Position numbers and translations under genes: made by a program
The notes under the pieces: model-generated
What the model was told of the DNA's origin: nothing
What the model saw: the letters and a program-made list of their open reading frames with translations, nothing else
The model's database searches: none
From: Gymnorhina tibicen
Lineage: Eukaryota; Chordata; Aves; Passeriformes; Artamidae
Assembly: GCA_013399875.1 (NCBI GenBank)
Contig: VXAZ01005702.1
Location: 1 to 64,000 of the forward strand
Length of the DNA: 64,000 nt
Direction of reading: 5' to 3'
Shown here: one piece after another, positions 23,160 through 35,185 of the stretch
How the letters are laid out: each line of letters opens with the position of its first letter
Position numbering within the stretch: the stretch's first letter is position 1

Positions 23160-23785
23160 ATAGCAGTTCAGCGGGTTAATATATATTTAGGTTCAGGTGG
23201 GAATGCCCAGGTACCTCCCCTGGAGGAGGAGTTTTACACTGTCTGATGTAACGCTGTGGACCATGTGGATACGCGGAAGGTCCCAGAAAAGAGTCTGGGG
23301 ACACTTCAGGGGTCTTTGATGGTTTATGAACCCTTCTCAGACATGACAGCTGCCTCTCATGTCAGCTTAGTTGCTCCAATTATAATTTCAGAAGGGATTG
23401 ATACCTTCAGGCCTACATGTGAATGTCCTGGTACTTCCCCAGGGGGTGAAGCTTAAGACTAAGCCAGTTGTGTATAGGAGGACATTGGCATGATAAAAAA
23501 CCTTATCCCACCTCATAGAATCTGCTTCTTGTCGTCCTCCTCATTTATCTGGCTCAAAACCCAGTTTGTACCCTCCAGTGGTGGGTGTTCACTCTCTCTG
23601 TCCCTGGGCTGTTCCATTCCACATTGTCAGCAAAGTACTTGACACTTTTGCAAAAGGCTGTCGCGGTGGTAGTCCGTCAGGGGACTGTGAGGGGCAGGCT
23701 ACCACCATGGCAGCAAAGCCACGAAGGTGTCCTCACCAAACGCAGCGCTCTGCAGTACTTCCCGTACAGAGGGAGTGCTGATGGT
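23160..23785 (-). mobile_element. Probable retroviral internal or leader sequence next to an LTR
   Basis: A moderately GC-rich stretch lies directly on the downstream (minus-sense) side of the LTR at 23786-24207. The part from about 23640 to 23785 (CTGTCGCGGTGGTAGTC through CTCACCAAACGCAGC) resembles sequence I remember next to this LTR type in songbirds. The part at 23160-23520 holds two related blocks, near 23195 and 23405, sharing a GGAATGCCCAGGTAC / TGAATGTCCTGGTAC pattern. Short plus-strand open frames do not match retroviral proteins. No primer-binding site or coding domain could be identified. It could be leader and truncated internal sequence, or a second, older repeat. The outer boundary is a guess. 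Confidence 0.45.
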
Positions 23786-24207
23786 TGTTGTAGGAGAGGC
23801 GCAGAGGACAGAGAGACAAGAGAGGCCTTCCTATAACATTCCAAGGCTTAATATCCTTGAAGGGGGTCAGGAACGAAGAACCCAAAATGGTCTCCAGCCC
23901 AGGAAGATATAGGGTAGGGTAGGATCAGGAACAACCAATGGGAGAGGGGAGTGAGGAAGGAGTAAAACAGGATTGGGGAAAAACGACCAATAGGGAACAG
24001 GATCAAAAACCAACCAATGGCGTAACAGAACTCACAGAACTTTCCAGGACCCGAGTTTGATAGACAAAGGGATGGGTACAACTTGGATGATGGATGGCTT
24101 AGGAGGAGGGGAATGAAATCATAGGGGAGGTACCGGGGGTGACGTCATTTGTGTCATACCAGTCAATGTCCTGGGGAACAGTAGTAATCATGGAGCAGGC
24201 CACAACA
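23786..24207 (-). mobile_element. ERV LTR (422 bp) with CCAAT and CRE motifs
   Basis: On the plus strand it begins TGTTGTAGG and ends CCACAACA, giving near-perfect inverted termini (TGTTGTRGG) with TG...CA ends. Minus-strand sense fits an LTR: a perfect CRE (TGACGTCA, 24140-24147) and four CCAAT-type motifs (23935-23939, 23987-23991, 24014-24018; reverse orientation at 23972-23976) lie upstream of a TATA-like CTATATC near 23908-23914. After that comes a degraded polyadenylation signal (ATTAAG, near 23849-23854). I recognise the general sequence as a songbird ERV LTR. The flanks do not match (ATGGT versus AGAGG), which agrees with the element continuing into internal sequence on the 23785 side rather than being solo. 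Confidence 0.75.
24140..24147. promoter_or_regulatory. CRE/ATF palindrome in LTR U3
   Basis: Perfect TGACGTCA, the consensus site for CREB/ATF bZIP factors, in the upstream part of the LTR. Retroviral LTRs often carry such sites. Activity is inferred only. Confidence 0.6.
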
Positions 24208-27200
24208 AGAGGCCAATTGTTTGAATCATTAACCATTAATATTTCAGTCTCTCACAGTGCTCGAAAGCAAGCAAGCTAGCTGGCAACTCCTTAGTCTGTG
24301 CAGGATTGGATGGCACAGTAGGAAGTACAGTTAGAACTTCCTGCTTCTGAGATGTATTCTTCAGGCACTTCTGCCTATAATTCCCCCTTCTTGGGTTTAG
24401 GCCCATTCTTTCCCTGGACCTGCCAATGGAACAAAATATTAATGAATAATTTTGGCTTTTATATTCGTCATAGGTTTTCCAGAAGTTCATAGACTGTGCA
24501 TATTAAAAAAAAAATTGCTTGTCTAAGAGAGAGAAAAGATGAAAAGAATATTTGAAGATGTTATTTGAATAGTTTTTCAATTATTATTACTCAATCAGAT
24601 GTACTAGAAACTGAACATTACATTGACCAGATGAGCATGCACTATCAGTATATAAAGTTGCATGAGGAAGGGAAAAGTAATCAGAATAAAACATGCACAA
24701 AATAGAAATGACAATCTGATACTGTTGAAAAGATCATTATATTTGATATGGATCATTTGATGAGATACAGGCCAAATTCAGCCCTGGGGTAAACAAGTGG
24801 AATGGACAGAGACTGGAAAAGAAACAACAGAATCTTTTATTTCCTTCTTATTTTGTAGCAAGAAATAGGATATGCACTGCAGTTACAGCTCTCAGTTGAA
24901 TGTATGGAAAATAAGAGAGTAATTTTGTCTCTCACAAAGGCTCAAGAAAGCATGCAACTAACTGAAAATATTTCACATTTCATTCGAACTTCTCATAATA
25001 TCCAAGCAAAATTTAGTTTCTTACCTAATGTTCATTTTTCTGCCTCCTGTTATTATTATTATTGTCATTAAGGTATTTTGCTCTGTCTCAAAATGTTGCC
25101 TTAGGAGTTCCATGTCGTCTTTCCCGCCTGTTCACTGGGTTGCTTGGGACAGAAGGCATGCACACCTCATAAAATTTCTTGCAAGGTAACATGTTGAAAA
25201 GACTGTTGATCTCTTCATGAAGGAGAGCAGCAAGAATTTCCAGCTGCCAAGAGTACAAAAAGGTAGTGGAATTAATTGAAATTATGTAGGCAAGTTCTTT
25301 CTTTCCTGTACCCTTTTTCCCCACTTGTGACTTGTCCTCTCTGTAGTTCAGGTGCACATGAAAAACAATCTGGCAATATGCAACCATTTGGGGAAGGAGT
25401 AATATAAACTCACGCACCTTTCAAACAGACACATTTTGTAGTGGAAGAATTGTGAAGCCCGTGTGCTGTGGTTCTAGATTAAAAAAATTACAGAACAAAA
25501 AGGCAAAGTAGACTTTCCTCTCAATGAGGATTATTCCCTGTTGTGAATTTATTAGTGATCTATCTGAATTAATATTCAATGCTCCAGACTACCTGAGGAG
25601 AGTTGGCCTTTATTGAGGCCTCCGCTGAGTAACCTCTGCTTTCAAGATCAATAACTCAACTATTCACCTTAAGGTTTAATCCCATCACCATCTATACACA
25701 CTTCAGTGTTCCGTTCTCAGTTTTGACTTTCTGTGGAACAGCAGTTTTTAGAATTGTTTCTGAACATTGTCCTGATTTAAAACAAAATCACAAGAGAATG
25801 TTTTAAATAGGATATCCTCTGTTTATTCTAGCAGACTTTGTGGGAATGGTGTTTTGTTTCAAGTGAATTTAAATTGTAAACCCCAGGGGGTCACTATTTA
25901 TTTGAATTCTTTTAGGATCAATTTCAGGGAAGAAAGAGTAATCTCAAAGCTCATTCAATAAAATAATAAAGTAATAACATATTTCATCCGTAGACTGTAC
26001 AATAATTCATTTGTACTCACAGGAAAATGTATATATTATATAGAGCTTAGAGAATCTGTAACTATGTACAGTGTTCTATACACATAAAATTATTTTGTAC
26101 ATGGTGTGTGTTAATTTCTATTTAAGCCTCACAATCGAAAAGAAACTGAGTTTCTCAGTTCTTGCAAGTTTATGCAAAAATAAAATGTTTTTTCTTGAAA
26201 TATTTGGGGAAGACTTCTATAGAAAAGACTTGGGTTCATAAGAGGTTGGGACAATCATTTAGATCTTGCACATATCGTATTAAGTTTCCTTCCACATATT
26301 CTACATAAAGACCTATGTTTTATGATAGAGGTGAGGATGGGGTTTTAAATTCTGTCTAACAGAATGGTGTATATTCATGCTGAGGCAGCTGTCATATGCT
26401 GTCTCTGGCCTATATCCCTTAACTTCTCCAGGACTTCTCAGATCAAAACAGAAGTACTCAACAAAATAAGACATCTTTTAGATGAAAATATTTTGGATAA
26501 AGGTCTTTTTATTTGATGAGTATCAGCAAATATTTACTTTTTGTGAAGTACTGCCTTATTACTCAGTATTCATTCCCTCATGTCACTTCACTTTTCTCCA
26601 AGTTCTTCAGACCAAATCCAGTCTGAATACCTACAAAAGCAATGTACTTGTTCACTGGTGAGATCCACTTGTGTCCAAGGGCATTACAAAGAACATTTCA
26701 GAGGACTTAAATAGTGCCATGAAATAGAGCCTGCCCTAAAGCTAGTAAACAGGAAGCAGTAACAAGAACTTTAAAAAAATTAAGACTTTGATTATATTAT
26801 TTCCTTTATTTTTCCTGCTTTTGTCAGCTAAGTTTCCTGATGTTGTTCTCAGAATTGAGGCTGTCACTGATTATTGCGTTCATGAATACAGGAGAAAGAA
26901 AGAATTTGCCAGAGTGAAACTGAAAGGAATAATCTTTTATCTTCCCCCACCAGAAAGTTCATTTTTCAGTTGAACTGATGGAACCACAGGGACAGTGAGG
27001 TTACTAGCAATGGTAGTTTTGATAAAAACAATCTTTCGTATCTGGTTTTAATTTTAATCAAATTATAGGAATCACTTCTTAGCTCAAGCATCTAGAGATA
27101 TGTGTTTTCTGTATTTCCTTAGCCTTAGCACACAGGAATTTGCTTATATAGGCTTATTGGAAATCGACTTTGTGGGAAATTTACATTATATATTTAATTT

Positions 27201-28061
27201 TATTTAATTTTAGCCATTAAAATGTAAGTCGATAAGTCAACAAGAGTCATTAACATTCCCACTTTTACTGAGAAAGAGAGAGAGAGAAGTGTCTCCAAAT
27301 GGTTAGTATTAAGTGACTTCTGTAATTTTAAGGTGTGTGGTGAATCAGACAGTTCCGTAATTCACGACGACACTCCTTGTCACCTTTGGAGATGAACACG
27401 ACGTCTTCTTTCTATTAGTCATCAGATCAGTCACCACATCACACAACAGTGGATTTTTTTTGTTTGTTTTCTTTTGCAGCAGTAGTCTCTACCAACATTA
27501 AAGCAATTTTCTTCAAATAGGATTCTATTTGATCTGTTTGTGATTACTAGATGAAGAAAGAGTTAGAAAATGTTGGCTATTTTAATGTTGATGCTATTAT
27601 GAGAAAGGTTACATCTTCGTGAGTTGGTGGATAATTTTATTTTTAATGTGCTATGTTAGGTTTGACTTGCCATTATAACTACTCTTTGGAAGTTTCCATT
27701 AGTTATGGAAGGAGCTATTATTAAACAGGCAATCAGTCAAAACCTCCTTCTCTTTCTAAGTTAGATGAATTTCTGCCTTCACGAATCTAAGAGAGGTCCA
27801 AAGAGCCAGCAGAATTTCTGTTTTTTCTGCAGTTGGACATTTAATGAAATCAGGTGAAATCTTGGTCTCGAATTAGGCAGGTTTATTTTACTTAAGAATA
27901 GCACTGACTGCAGTTTATCGTGTGTTTCACCAGTGAAATGTAAAACTTTAGCGTGTCGCATGATAAGATTGTTTTCTGGTTTTGGAGCTATCCTTAGGTC
28001 ATGTTTCATGGAAAATCTACTTCAATCTGAATCTACCAGGATTCCTGTGTAGGAGGTGTTG

Positions 28062-28082
28062 GGAAACGTTGAAAACGTTTCC
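28062..28082. repeat. Perfect 9-bp inverted repeat, 3-base loop
   Basis: GGAAACGTT, loop GAA, AACGTTTCC. Two AACGTT cores are contained. Its role is unknown. Confidence 0.9.
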
Positions 28083-30649
28083 ATAGATACAAGGCAGAGA
28101 CATTGCAGCGGCATTCAGCCAGGCCATGCAAGTGTTGAGATGTTTTTCATTACTAGCACTGGGCTGTAGAACTGTACTAAAAGTGGCTTTTGCCCAGTTC
28201 TTTATTCCTCAGAATATGTCCATTGGTAAAAAAAACCCACTGGTACCAGTGGAGTTTGTCAGCTTATGAACTTTAATGATGTTTCTAGATAACGCTGCAA
28301 GGTAAGAGAGTGCATCTGCTTAAGCTCACATTTAGCTACTTTGCCAAACTTTATTTAGTTATCTGCAATGTGTTTTCTATATATATGCTTTAGCATTTTG
28401 GATGGCTGAGTTTAATACTGTTCATATTTAGTACAGAGCTACTTGCAGAAAAGAAAACAAGAATAAATGCAAAGTTAAGGCAGCTTATTTTTGTGGAAAA
28501 ACTCCACTTTTTACTTTATTTTCTCTACATTTTGCTCTTGCTGCCAACAGTTTCACTAAGCTCCATTTTTTCCTGATTTATTTTCATGTTTACTACTCTT
28601 CTACCGCCTCTGTATTTCTTACACATACTCTTCTATCCATTCTTTATCTCCATGTAATTTATAAATAGACTGCATGCTATTACCTTTACCTCTGGTATGT
28701 CCCTGTGAGGACCATAGGGACTTCCCTGAAATGAAATACAAAGACTTCATATTAAAGTTAATAATTGTTGTTATTTAATAACTCTGCACTTTTGAGATAG
28801 GGGAAAAGATGTAGCTTATTTCTGAGCTCTTCCCCCAGAATTCAATGTTGTCAAGATAAAATGGATAAATGGGATGAGCCCTGGCTACGAGGCCCTGCCC
28901 TGCCCAATGCAGGGAGCCCCTTACCCTCCTGGTGCCTGACTGCAGGGAGCTGCTTTCTCATGTGGCAGTACTCTCATTTGGCTGAACCTAAAGAAGGAAT
29001 CTACTGTTGTTTCCATTTTGCAAGCAAGGGATGCAGTTTTACCTAAGACCAAGTTTCTAATGCTATTTACAAATATTTAAATTCCAATTAAAATTTTTGA
29101 GAATCATGAGTTTCCTTCAAAGCAGGTTCAAGAGTGGATTGTTTTGGTTGGTTGGTTGTAGTTTTATTTCAGTTGTTTTTCCTGATATTTCTGTAATTGT
29201 TAGCTTGCTTTTATCCTGGATTCAACCTTTCTACTCCAGCAGTAAAATAAGATAAAAGAGAGGGGCTGGAAGAGGAAACACCATCTAATTCAAATTGTAG
29301 TTTTAAGAAAAATGCATGCTAATAACAAGAATTTCTCCCTGGGGGTGGAAAATGACTGGTTAAGAGTTCACGTCCATAAAAGGGCCACTCTTCTGAAATT
29401 TTTCATTCATGAGTATCAAGTAAATGAAAAAGAGCAGTAGAGCACAGCAAGATTAAAACATGGGCCAGTGAACAGAAAGTTGATTATAATGTCAATAATG
29501 GTGTATTCAGTAATTTTTGTGGCCAAATGCCTTCAGTACACGTAAAAAAAGATGAGGGGAAAAAAGCATGGAACAATTCACACTGTTTATTCTCCAAAGA
29601 GCATATAGTAATGAACATACTCTAATGTGCATGTTTCAGTGAATATTTGCTGTACAGCTTTATGTCTGGAACTCTCTGCCCTGTTTCTGTCAAGTCAGAC
29701 AATATTGCCAATATATAAAGTGCCAAAAAAAGAAATAAAACAGGATTATATGGGCAAAATACACACACAGTGATTTTTATATCGATTAACTTATTATTAC
29801 TAACTCCTGAAGTAAAACAGCTGTGCTGAAATTTTTATAGTATGGCAGGTATTTTAATCAGATCAGTAATTAGGAATTTTCACAGTAGGGAAAGATTGAC
29901 TTTTAAAATATTTTATATAGATTTAAAACTCTCTTGGCAAGAGGCATTAGGATTTTGTTCTCTACATATATTTGCTAAGACATGGACCATTATATTTCCT
30001 ATTGTGTTTTGTGAGGCTAATTATAACCCCTTTTTCCATGTGGCTGTTGTTTAGTCTTTTGCTCTCAATATGCTTCTACTAAAGTACATGAAAGAATGTA
30101 TACCATAAGGAATGGAGTGCCAGCAGTGCAGTAGCTGGGATGAAAACTACAGGCAAAAACAAAGCACAGACAAAGTTCTTTGAAAATTGAGAATGTGATT
30201 TAATGAGGACAAAGATGTCCTTGTCTGAGTAACCAACAAAAATTTATTTTGCCAGAAGTTTGTTTGTTTCTAATTAAACTCTGCAAAGTAAGAAAAATAT
30301 TGCAAGCAACAGCATTCTCTATTTGAATAAAAGAAAAAGAAAAAAAGAGAAAAACTCATTCTTTTTAAGTCAGGAATGCGTTTTCAGGGCTACAGCTTGG
30401 TAAAGTTAACTCAAAAATTTTTCACTGGTCCATGTGGAAATCTGTTTCATGCGGTTCCCATCCCTAACTACAATACAGTCTCTGGTTTAATCACCATTGC
30501 CTGTCTGCCTTCTTCAGGTCATCATTCATGATGCTTGGACGATGCTATGTGATGTGATTTTTTGTAAAATTGAACTTTGGTAGGTGTTTTGCATATATGC
30601 ACTAAAAAGAGACACCTGGTGACCCAGGAACATTCCAGTTTTAGGCTTT

Positions 30650-30679
30650 AGGTTTAAACAGTCCTACATGTTTAAACCT
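30650..30679. repeat. Perfect 10-bp inverted repeat
   Basis: AGGTTTAAAC and GTTTAAACCT separated by 10 bases. Each arm contains the palindrome GTTTAAAC. Confidence 0.9.
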
Positions 30680-33399
30680 CTGCATAACAGTATTGATTTT
30701 ACTTAGGGCAAGTTCAACCTAAAATTAGGCATATAGACAATCTTTAAGATTTTATACCAAGAAGGGCCTGTGTTGTCTCTATTCTTCATCCAAAAATATC
30801 TTTATTTGGACACTATTCTGAAGTCAACATGCAATTTCATAGTAGGTATATTTCTAGATTCCAGTGCAAAAGTGGTAACACACTAATTTTGTCACTGTGT
30901 GACAATAGTACCCCCGTGGGCATTTAATGCAGAAATGCTAATATATGTTGATTATAACCCTAAAGTGTGTTAGTCCAAGGCAATTTGTTCTTGGTCATGG
31001 AACCTGAAAGTTCAAAGATTTCACCTGAAGAAGGGCAGCAGGCAATATAATTAATGGAAAAAAATTATCTTTCTTTTGTCCTGATAATCCTAACCCTTTT
31101 ACTTCTGCACAGATCAATAAAATACACAGGGAAACCAAGTGAGTTCAAAAATCAAGGGGATGGCATTCACAGACTTGAAGACTGCATAGATTTCCCTCTT
31201 AGAGAAACACAGTTCTTCTTCTGACTTAATTGTCACTTTTATAATCTCCAAAGCATAGGTGAAATGCATTTGTGGGAGATCCTAGCTCTCTGGTTGTCTT
31301 GTTTTATGAAAACTCTGTACTTACCTGTGCAGTTGTAATAGCCTCACAAAAAGACAAGACTAGTCTCGCTTAGCAAAAGAAGTTTTACAGATGTTTTGAC
31401 ACTTTAATTAGTAGATATCTAGATAGGATGTTTCATTCTCTGTCATAAAAAGATTATTGGGTTCATTGCCCTCATTAACTAACATTATTGGTTAAATTTG
31501 TACAGTGATATTAGTAAAGATTAGAATCCAACTTCTGGCTCAATATTAGATGTCTACAGGGTTTCTGCTTTTCTGGGTTATTGCTAAAGCACATCATGAG
31601 AAAGGAAAAAAAATTACTATATTGACGAAGAAAGGCCACTGCATAAAATTTTTTACCTTTCCTTGCTGAAAAGCAGCATTACCTGTTTCCTTCTTTTTAG
31701 GTCAAAGGATGAGATTCTGAACAGACCAGAATTACTTCTTGTTTAGTTTTTTTGTATCCAACTATAGTGAAGATCTATTTTTTCATGTTAACAGGAGTAG
31801 ACATTTTATAGACAAGTAAATTTCATGGAGCATTGGATATATTTTCAGGCTGAAAATTCCAGTCATCCATGAAATTAAAGAGAAAGGGGTTCCCTTTAAA
31901 GGAAAGTTTGACAATTACACATCCTGTCCACCTCTTCAAATATATTTCCCTATCAAACTTTTTATCAGTTTTAATAATCCTTTTGATGTTGTATTTGTTG
32001 GTATTACTAGTGTAACAAAAGGTGTGATAGGAAGCCAGGTTAAATAATTATGCTAGCAAGAGTACATGTGAATTTCACTCTGAAAAGAAATTTGCCATAC
32101 TTCTCTGGGAGTCAACTATCAAGCAAGTCTGTCAAAATTCAGTAGGAGTTCAGCACTTTGAATATGTTCTTTGCAAGGTCTCCTGACTAATATCATACTT
32201 CTGTTTTTTAACAACCTCGAATGCTTGAAGAGGTCCTGAATGTTTATTTAAAGAAATAAGGGACTGGTTCTGTAAAAATTTCCAAAAAGGACTGTTTAAA
32301 GTTAGCCACAGGGGTCTGTAGTTCAGACATCTATAAAACTCACCATATTTTTGAAGATGGTTAAGGCTCCCAAAATGTCAATAATTTGAATAGGAACTGC
32401 AGCTGATCTTCATACCACTTCCACATGCAACATGTGATTGTTGCATAATAAGCTACTGTTTGTCTGTCAAGACCAATTTCCTGACTACATTTTCTCTTCA
32501 CTAGACAGACAGATTGAATAAGATCAAGACTCACTCTTTGAGTAGAGCCAAATTATCACAGGTACACAATCAGGACAAGGGGTAGTCTTTATACAAAATT
32601 TTTTGTAACTTCTGATAATGCCTGGTTTTGGAACACTTGGAAAGGAGGAATTTTCCATTATCTCAAAGGAGGGGAAAAAATGGCTTTGAGTATTGAATAG
32701 AAGTATTTATGTAAGTCCTACAACTCACTGTAACGCCAGCTGTCAGCAGTCCATCTGTCTTCCCTGTCATCATAGCTCTAATAGGTCTGCCAAGAACATA
32801 ATACAGTCTGGCTCCATATAAGATCCTCAATCTTAGCCTCCCAATGCCAAAGAATAATCAATAAGCTTGGTCAAAAGTTGATAGAAAAACTCCTTTTTGA
32901 AGAAAAAAAAATGCTTTCTAGTTTGATTTTGGCTGTTTTGTGTATTCCCCACACTGAAACAGGAGATGATATATCACCCATTCTATGTTGCTGTAACTTT
33001 TAGAGACTATTAATTAAAAAGTAGTAAGGCTACTTTACTGCAGTCTGTACTCCTGTAGTGTATTTATAGATGTTTTAGTGTTTCTGAGTGGATTTGTCTC
33101 ACATTTCACTTATGAATTTCATGCTCATTTCAATTCCTGCTTAAAATAGGTTGCAGAATGTCCATATTATTGCAGAACGGAAGTAATACTCTTACTAGCC
33201 CTGTTAAATAAGAAATATGGTTTTCTTTCTTACTGTAAGTTCCTATACTGTGAGATTTCGGCAGCCCTAAAAGCCTCTGTGTTTCCCTGCAACAGCATTT
33301 TCAGAGAATTTCCAGTTCTTAAAAGCAGAAACAACCACAGTTACATGACACCCTGCCTGTACTTCGTGGTATCTGGTTTGAATTGCTGCTTTTTTCTTG

Positions 33400-33444
33400 C
33401 TCCTGTACAGGGCTCCTGAGCACCACTGAAGTGCAGTACAGGAG
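33400..33444. repeat. 9-bp inverted repeat
   Basis: CTCCTGTAC (33400-33408) and GTACAGGAG (33436-33444) are exact complements with 27 bases between them. A TATATAAG motif follows at about 33447. Confidence 0.85.
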
Positions 33445-33877
33445 ACTATATAAGTCTATGAACATACCTTTGTGGCACTTCGTGCCTGAATGGAGGAATT
33501 AATACAGTATCCAACATTGCTCTGTCATTTTCTGTCTTTATAGAAGAGATGGCTCCAGATTGTTATATTTGGGGGTGGGAGGTGTTGCAATTCTCTTCTG
33601 TTAAAAAAAATTGTATTATCTGTCTTTGCACCTTAGACCCATGTAGTAACCTTTTCATACTGACACAGTAATTCTAGTATTTAAAAATATATATGTAGTT
33701 TGCTACTCCTGGATGCCTCTGATTACAGCTACTCTGTGAAATGTAGGGCAGTCAAAATGAAGCTGTAGACACTAACAATTCCATATTAGCGAAATATTTG
33801 TCAAATCTATTGCTACTCGTGAGAAGCAATAAAATTTACAAACAGAAATTTAATATTGTTAATACAATAGAAAGAAA

Positions 33878-33943
33878 GAATTCAGATAGCATCCTGAAGT
33901 TAAAATATTAGAATTCAGATAGCATCCTGAAGTTAAAATATTA
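33878..33943. repeat. 33-bp perfect tandem duplication
   Basis: Copies at 33878-33910 and 33911-33943 are identical; each starts GAATTCAGATAGCATCC. Identity indicates a recent event or an assembly duplication. Confidence 0.97.
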
Positions 33944-35180
33944 GAGATCATCTCAAAGGAATTGAATATTTTTATGCAAAAGTAGGTTGAAGTACAGCAA
34001 ATGAAAAAGACAGTGATGACATTAAAAAAGATAAATATATTTCTGAAAATTCTATCTGAAACTTTATGTTACGAAGTTATGGATTTATAAGTTGCTGGTG
34101 AGCCCCACAAGACACTGATATGGACCACTGACGACCATAGAAGACTGTTCTTTGTCTAGGTTTTTGTCTTTTCAGGGAGGAGTTTTCATGCTTCAGTATC
34201 AAATTACTGACCTCTTTAACTCAAGGTGTATTGCGATTACCTTTGTTACCAAACTGAAGCACCAGCAGGATGAAGAACACTCTGTGAAGGGGAGTTGTCA
34301 ATAGATGGTAGCTTCACTATCAAAAATTAATGTTTTGTTATTTTCAGGTGCCTTTTAAAAAGCATGAGATATATTTGCAAGATACAAAGATCAAATATCA
34401 AAATCTATTGATATGTGAAGAATTATTTAAATTATTTACCTGTGCAGGTGTGTTTAAGTGCTATTTATATCCATAGACATTTAACAGGGAATTAAAAAAA
34501 TAAAGATAAATATTTTCAAGGAACCCTGTGAATTTTCATATATTAAAACAAAACCAAAGCATATTCAAAAATCTAGTGCTGACTTTTTGCTCCTTAATAA
34601 TTCTGAGGATTTTCCAGTTTTCTCTCTGTTTCAAAGACATCTCATGTAGGCATGCCTAATAGTTTAAGACCATACTTTAAAAAAAATTAAGGTATTCACA
34701 TTCTTTAGACAATGCTATTAAGTGACTGCCTAATTTTTCAGAATCATAACTGTCTTGACCAAAAAAACCAGTAAAACTTTGCCACTTAATGTATTCAATA
34801 GAAAAATACAGGACACATTATGAGGTACTATGATAACAGATAAAACTCCAGTGTGTTTTCCCCAGACACATAGAACCTCACCTGATTGTAAAATATTGCT
34901 GCACCTGGCAATGATCCACTGAAATAAACCAAATGATACTGATTTATGGTAATTGGGAAGTTGGCTAACAAATTCACTTTATAATTTTCTATACAATATC
35001 TAGGTTAAGGTCATGCTTCCTAAGTGCAACTTCTTTCCCTTCTGATATTTTCTCCCGGCTCTAATCAGTTGTATCACAAACTATAATGGTTTAACTGTGA
35101 AATATAGAGGCCAAAATAATTTCAAATAATAAAATTGCAAGCCAAATCTGCTGTATTATACTAATAGCAATACTAGATTT

Positions 35181-35185
35181 GGTTA
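35181..35185. repeat. Target-site duplication, left copy (GGTTA)
   Basis: Directly precedes the LTR start TGTGGTGG. The same bases follow the LTR end at 35843-35847. Confidence 0.88.

Larger units (their letters stand above)
24208..35180. other. About 11 kb of AT-rich unique-looking DNA, no gene
   Basis: No gene or transposon recognised. Open frames are at most 109 codons (25088-25417, -), without a known domain. Features seen: a CpG-richer patch at 27355-27405, an inverted repeat at 28062-28082, a small GC-rich patch at 28860-29045 that yields a 61-codon frame, an inverted repeat at 30650-30679, an inverted repeat plus TATA-like motif at 33400-33453, and a 33-bp tandem duplication at 33878-33943. 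This is the longest stretch in the window with no visible mobile element. Confidence 0.6.

Noticed and set aside
23786..24207. Target-site duplication around this LTR
   Set aside because: Flanking five bases differ (ATGGT versus AGAGG). The element probably continues into internal sequence on one side.
25088..25417. 109-codon minus frame
   Set aside because: Plausible composition but no recognised motif and no neighbouring exon. Not called without conservation data.
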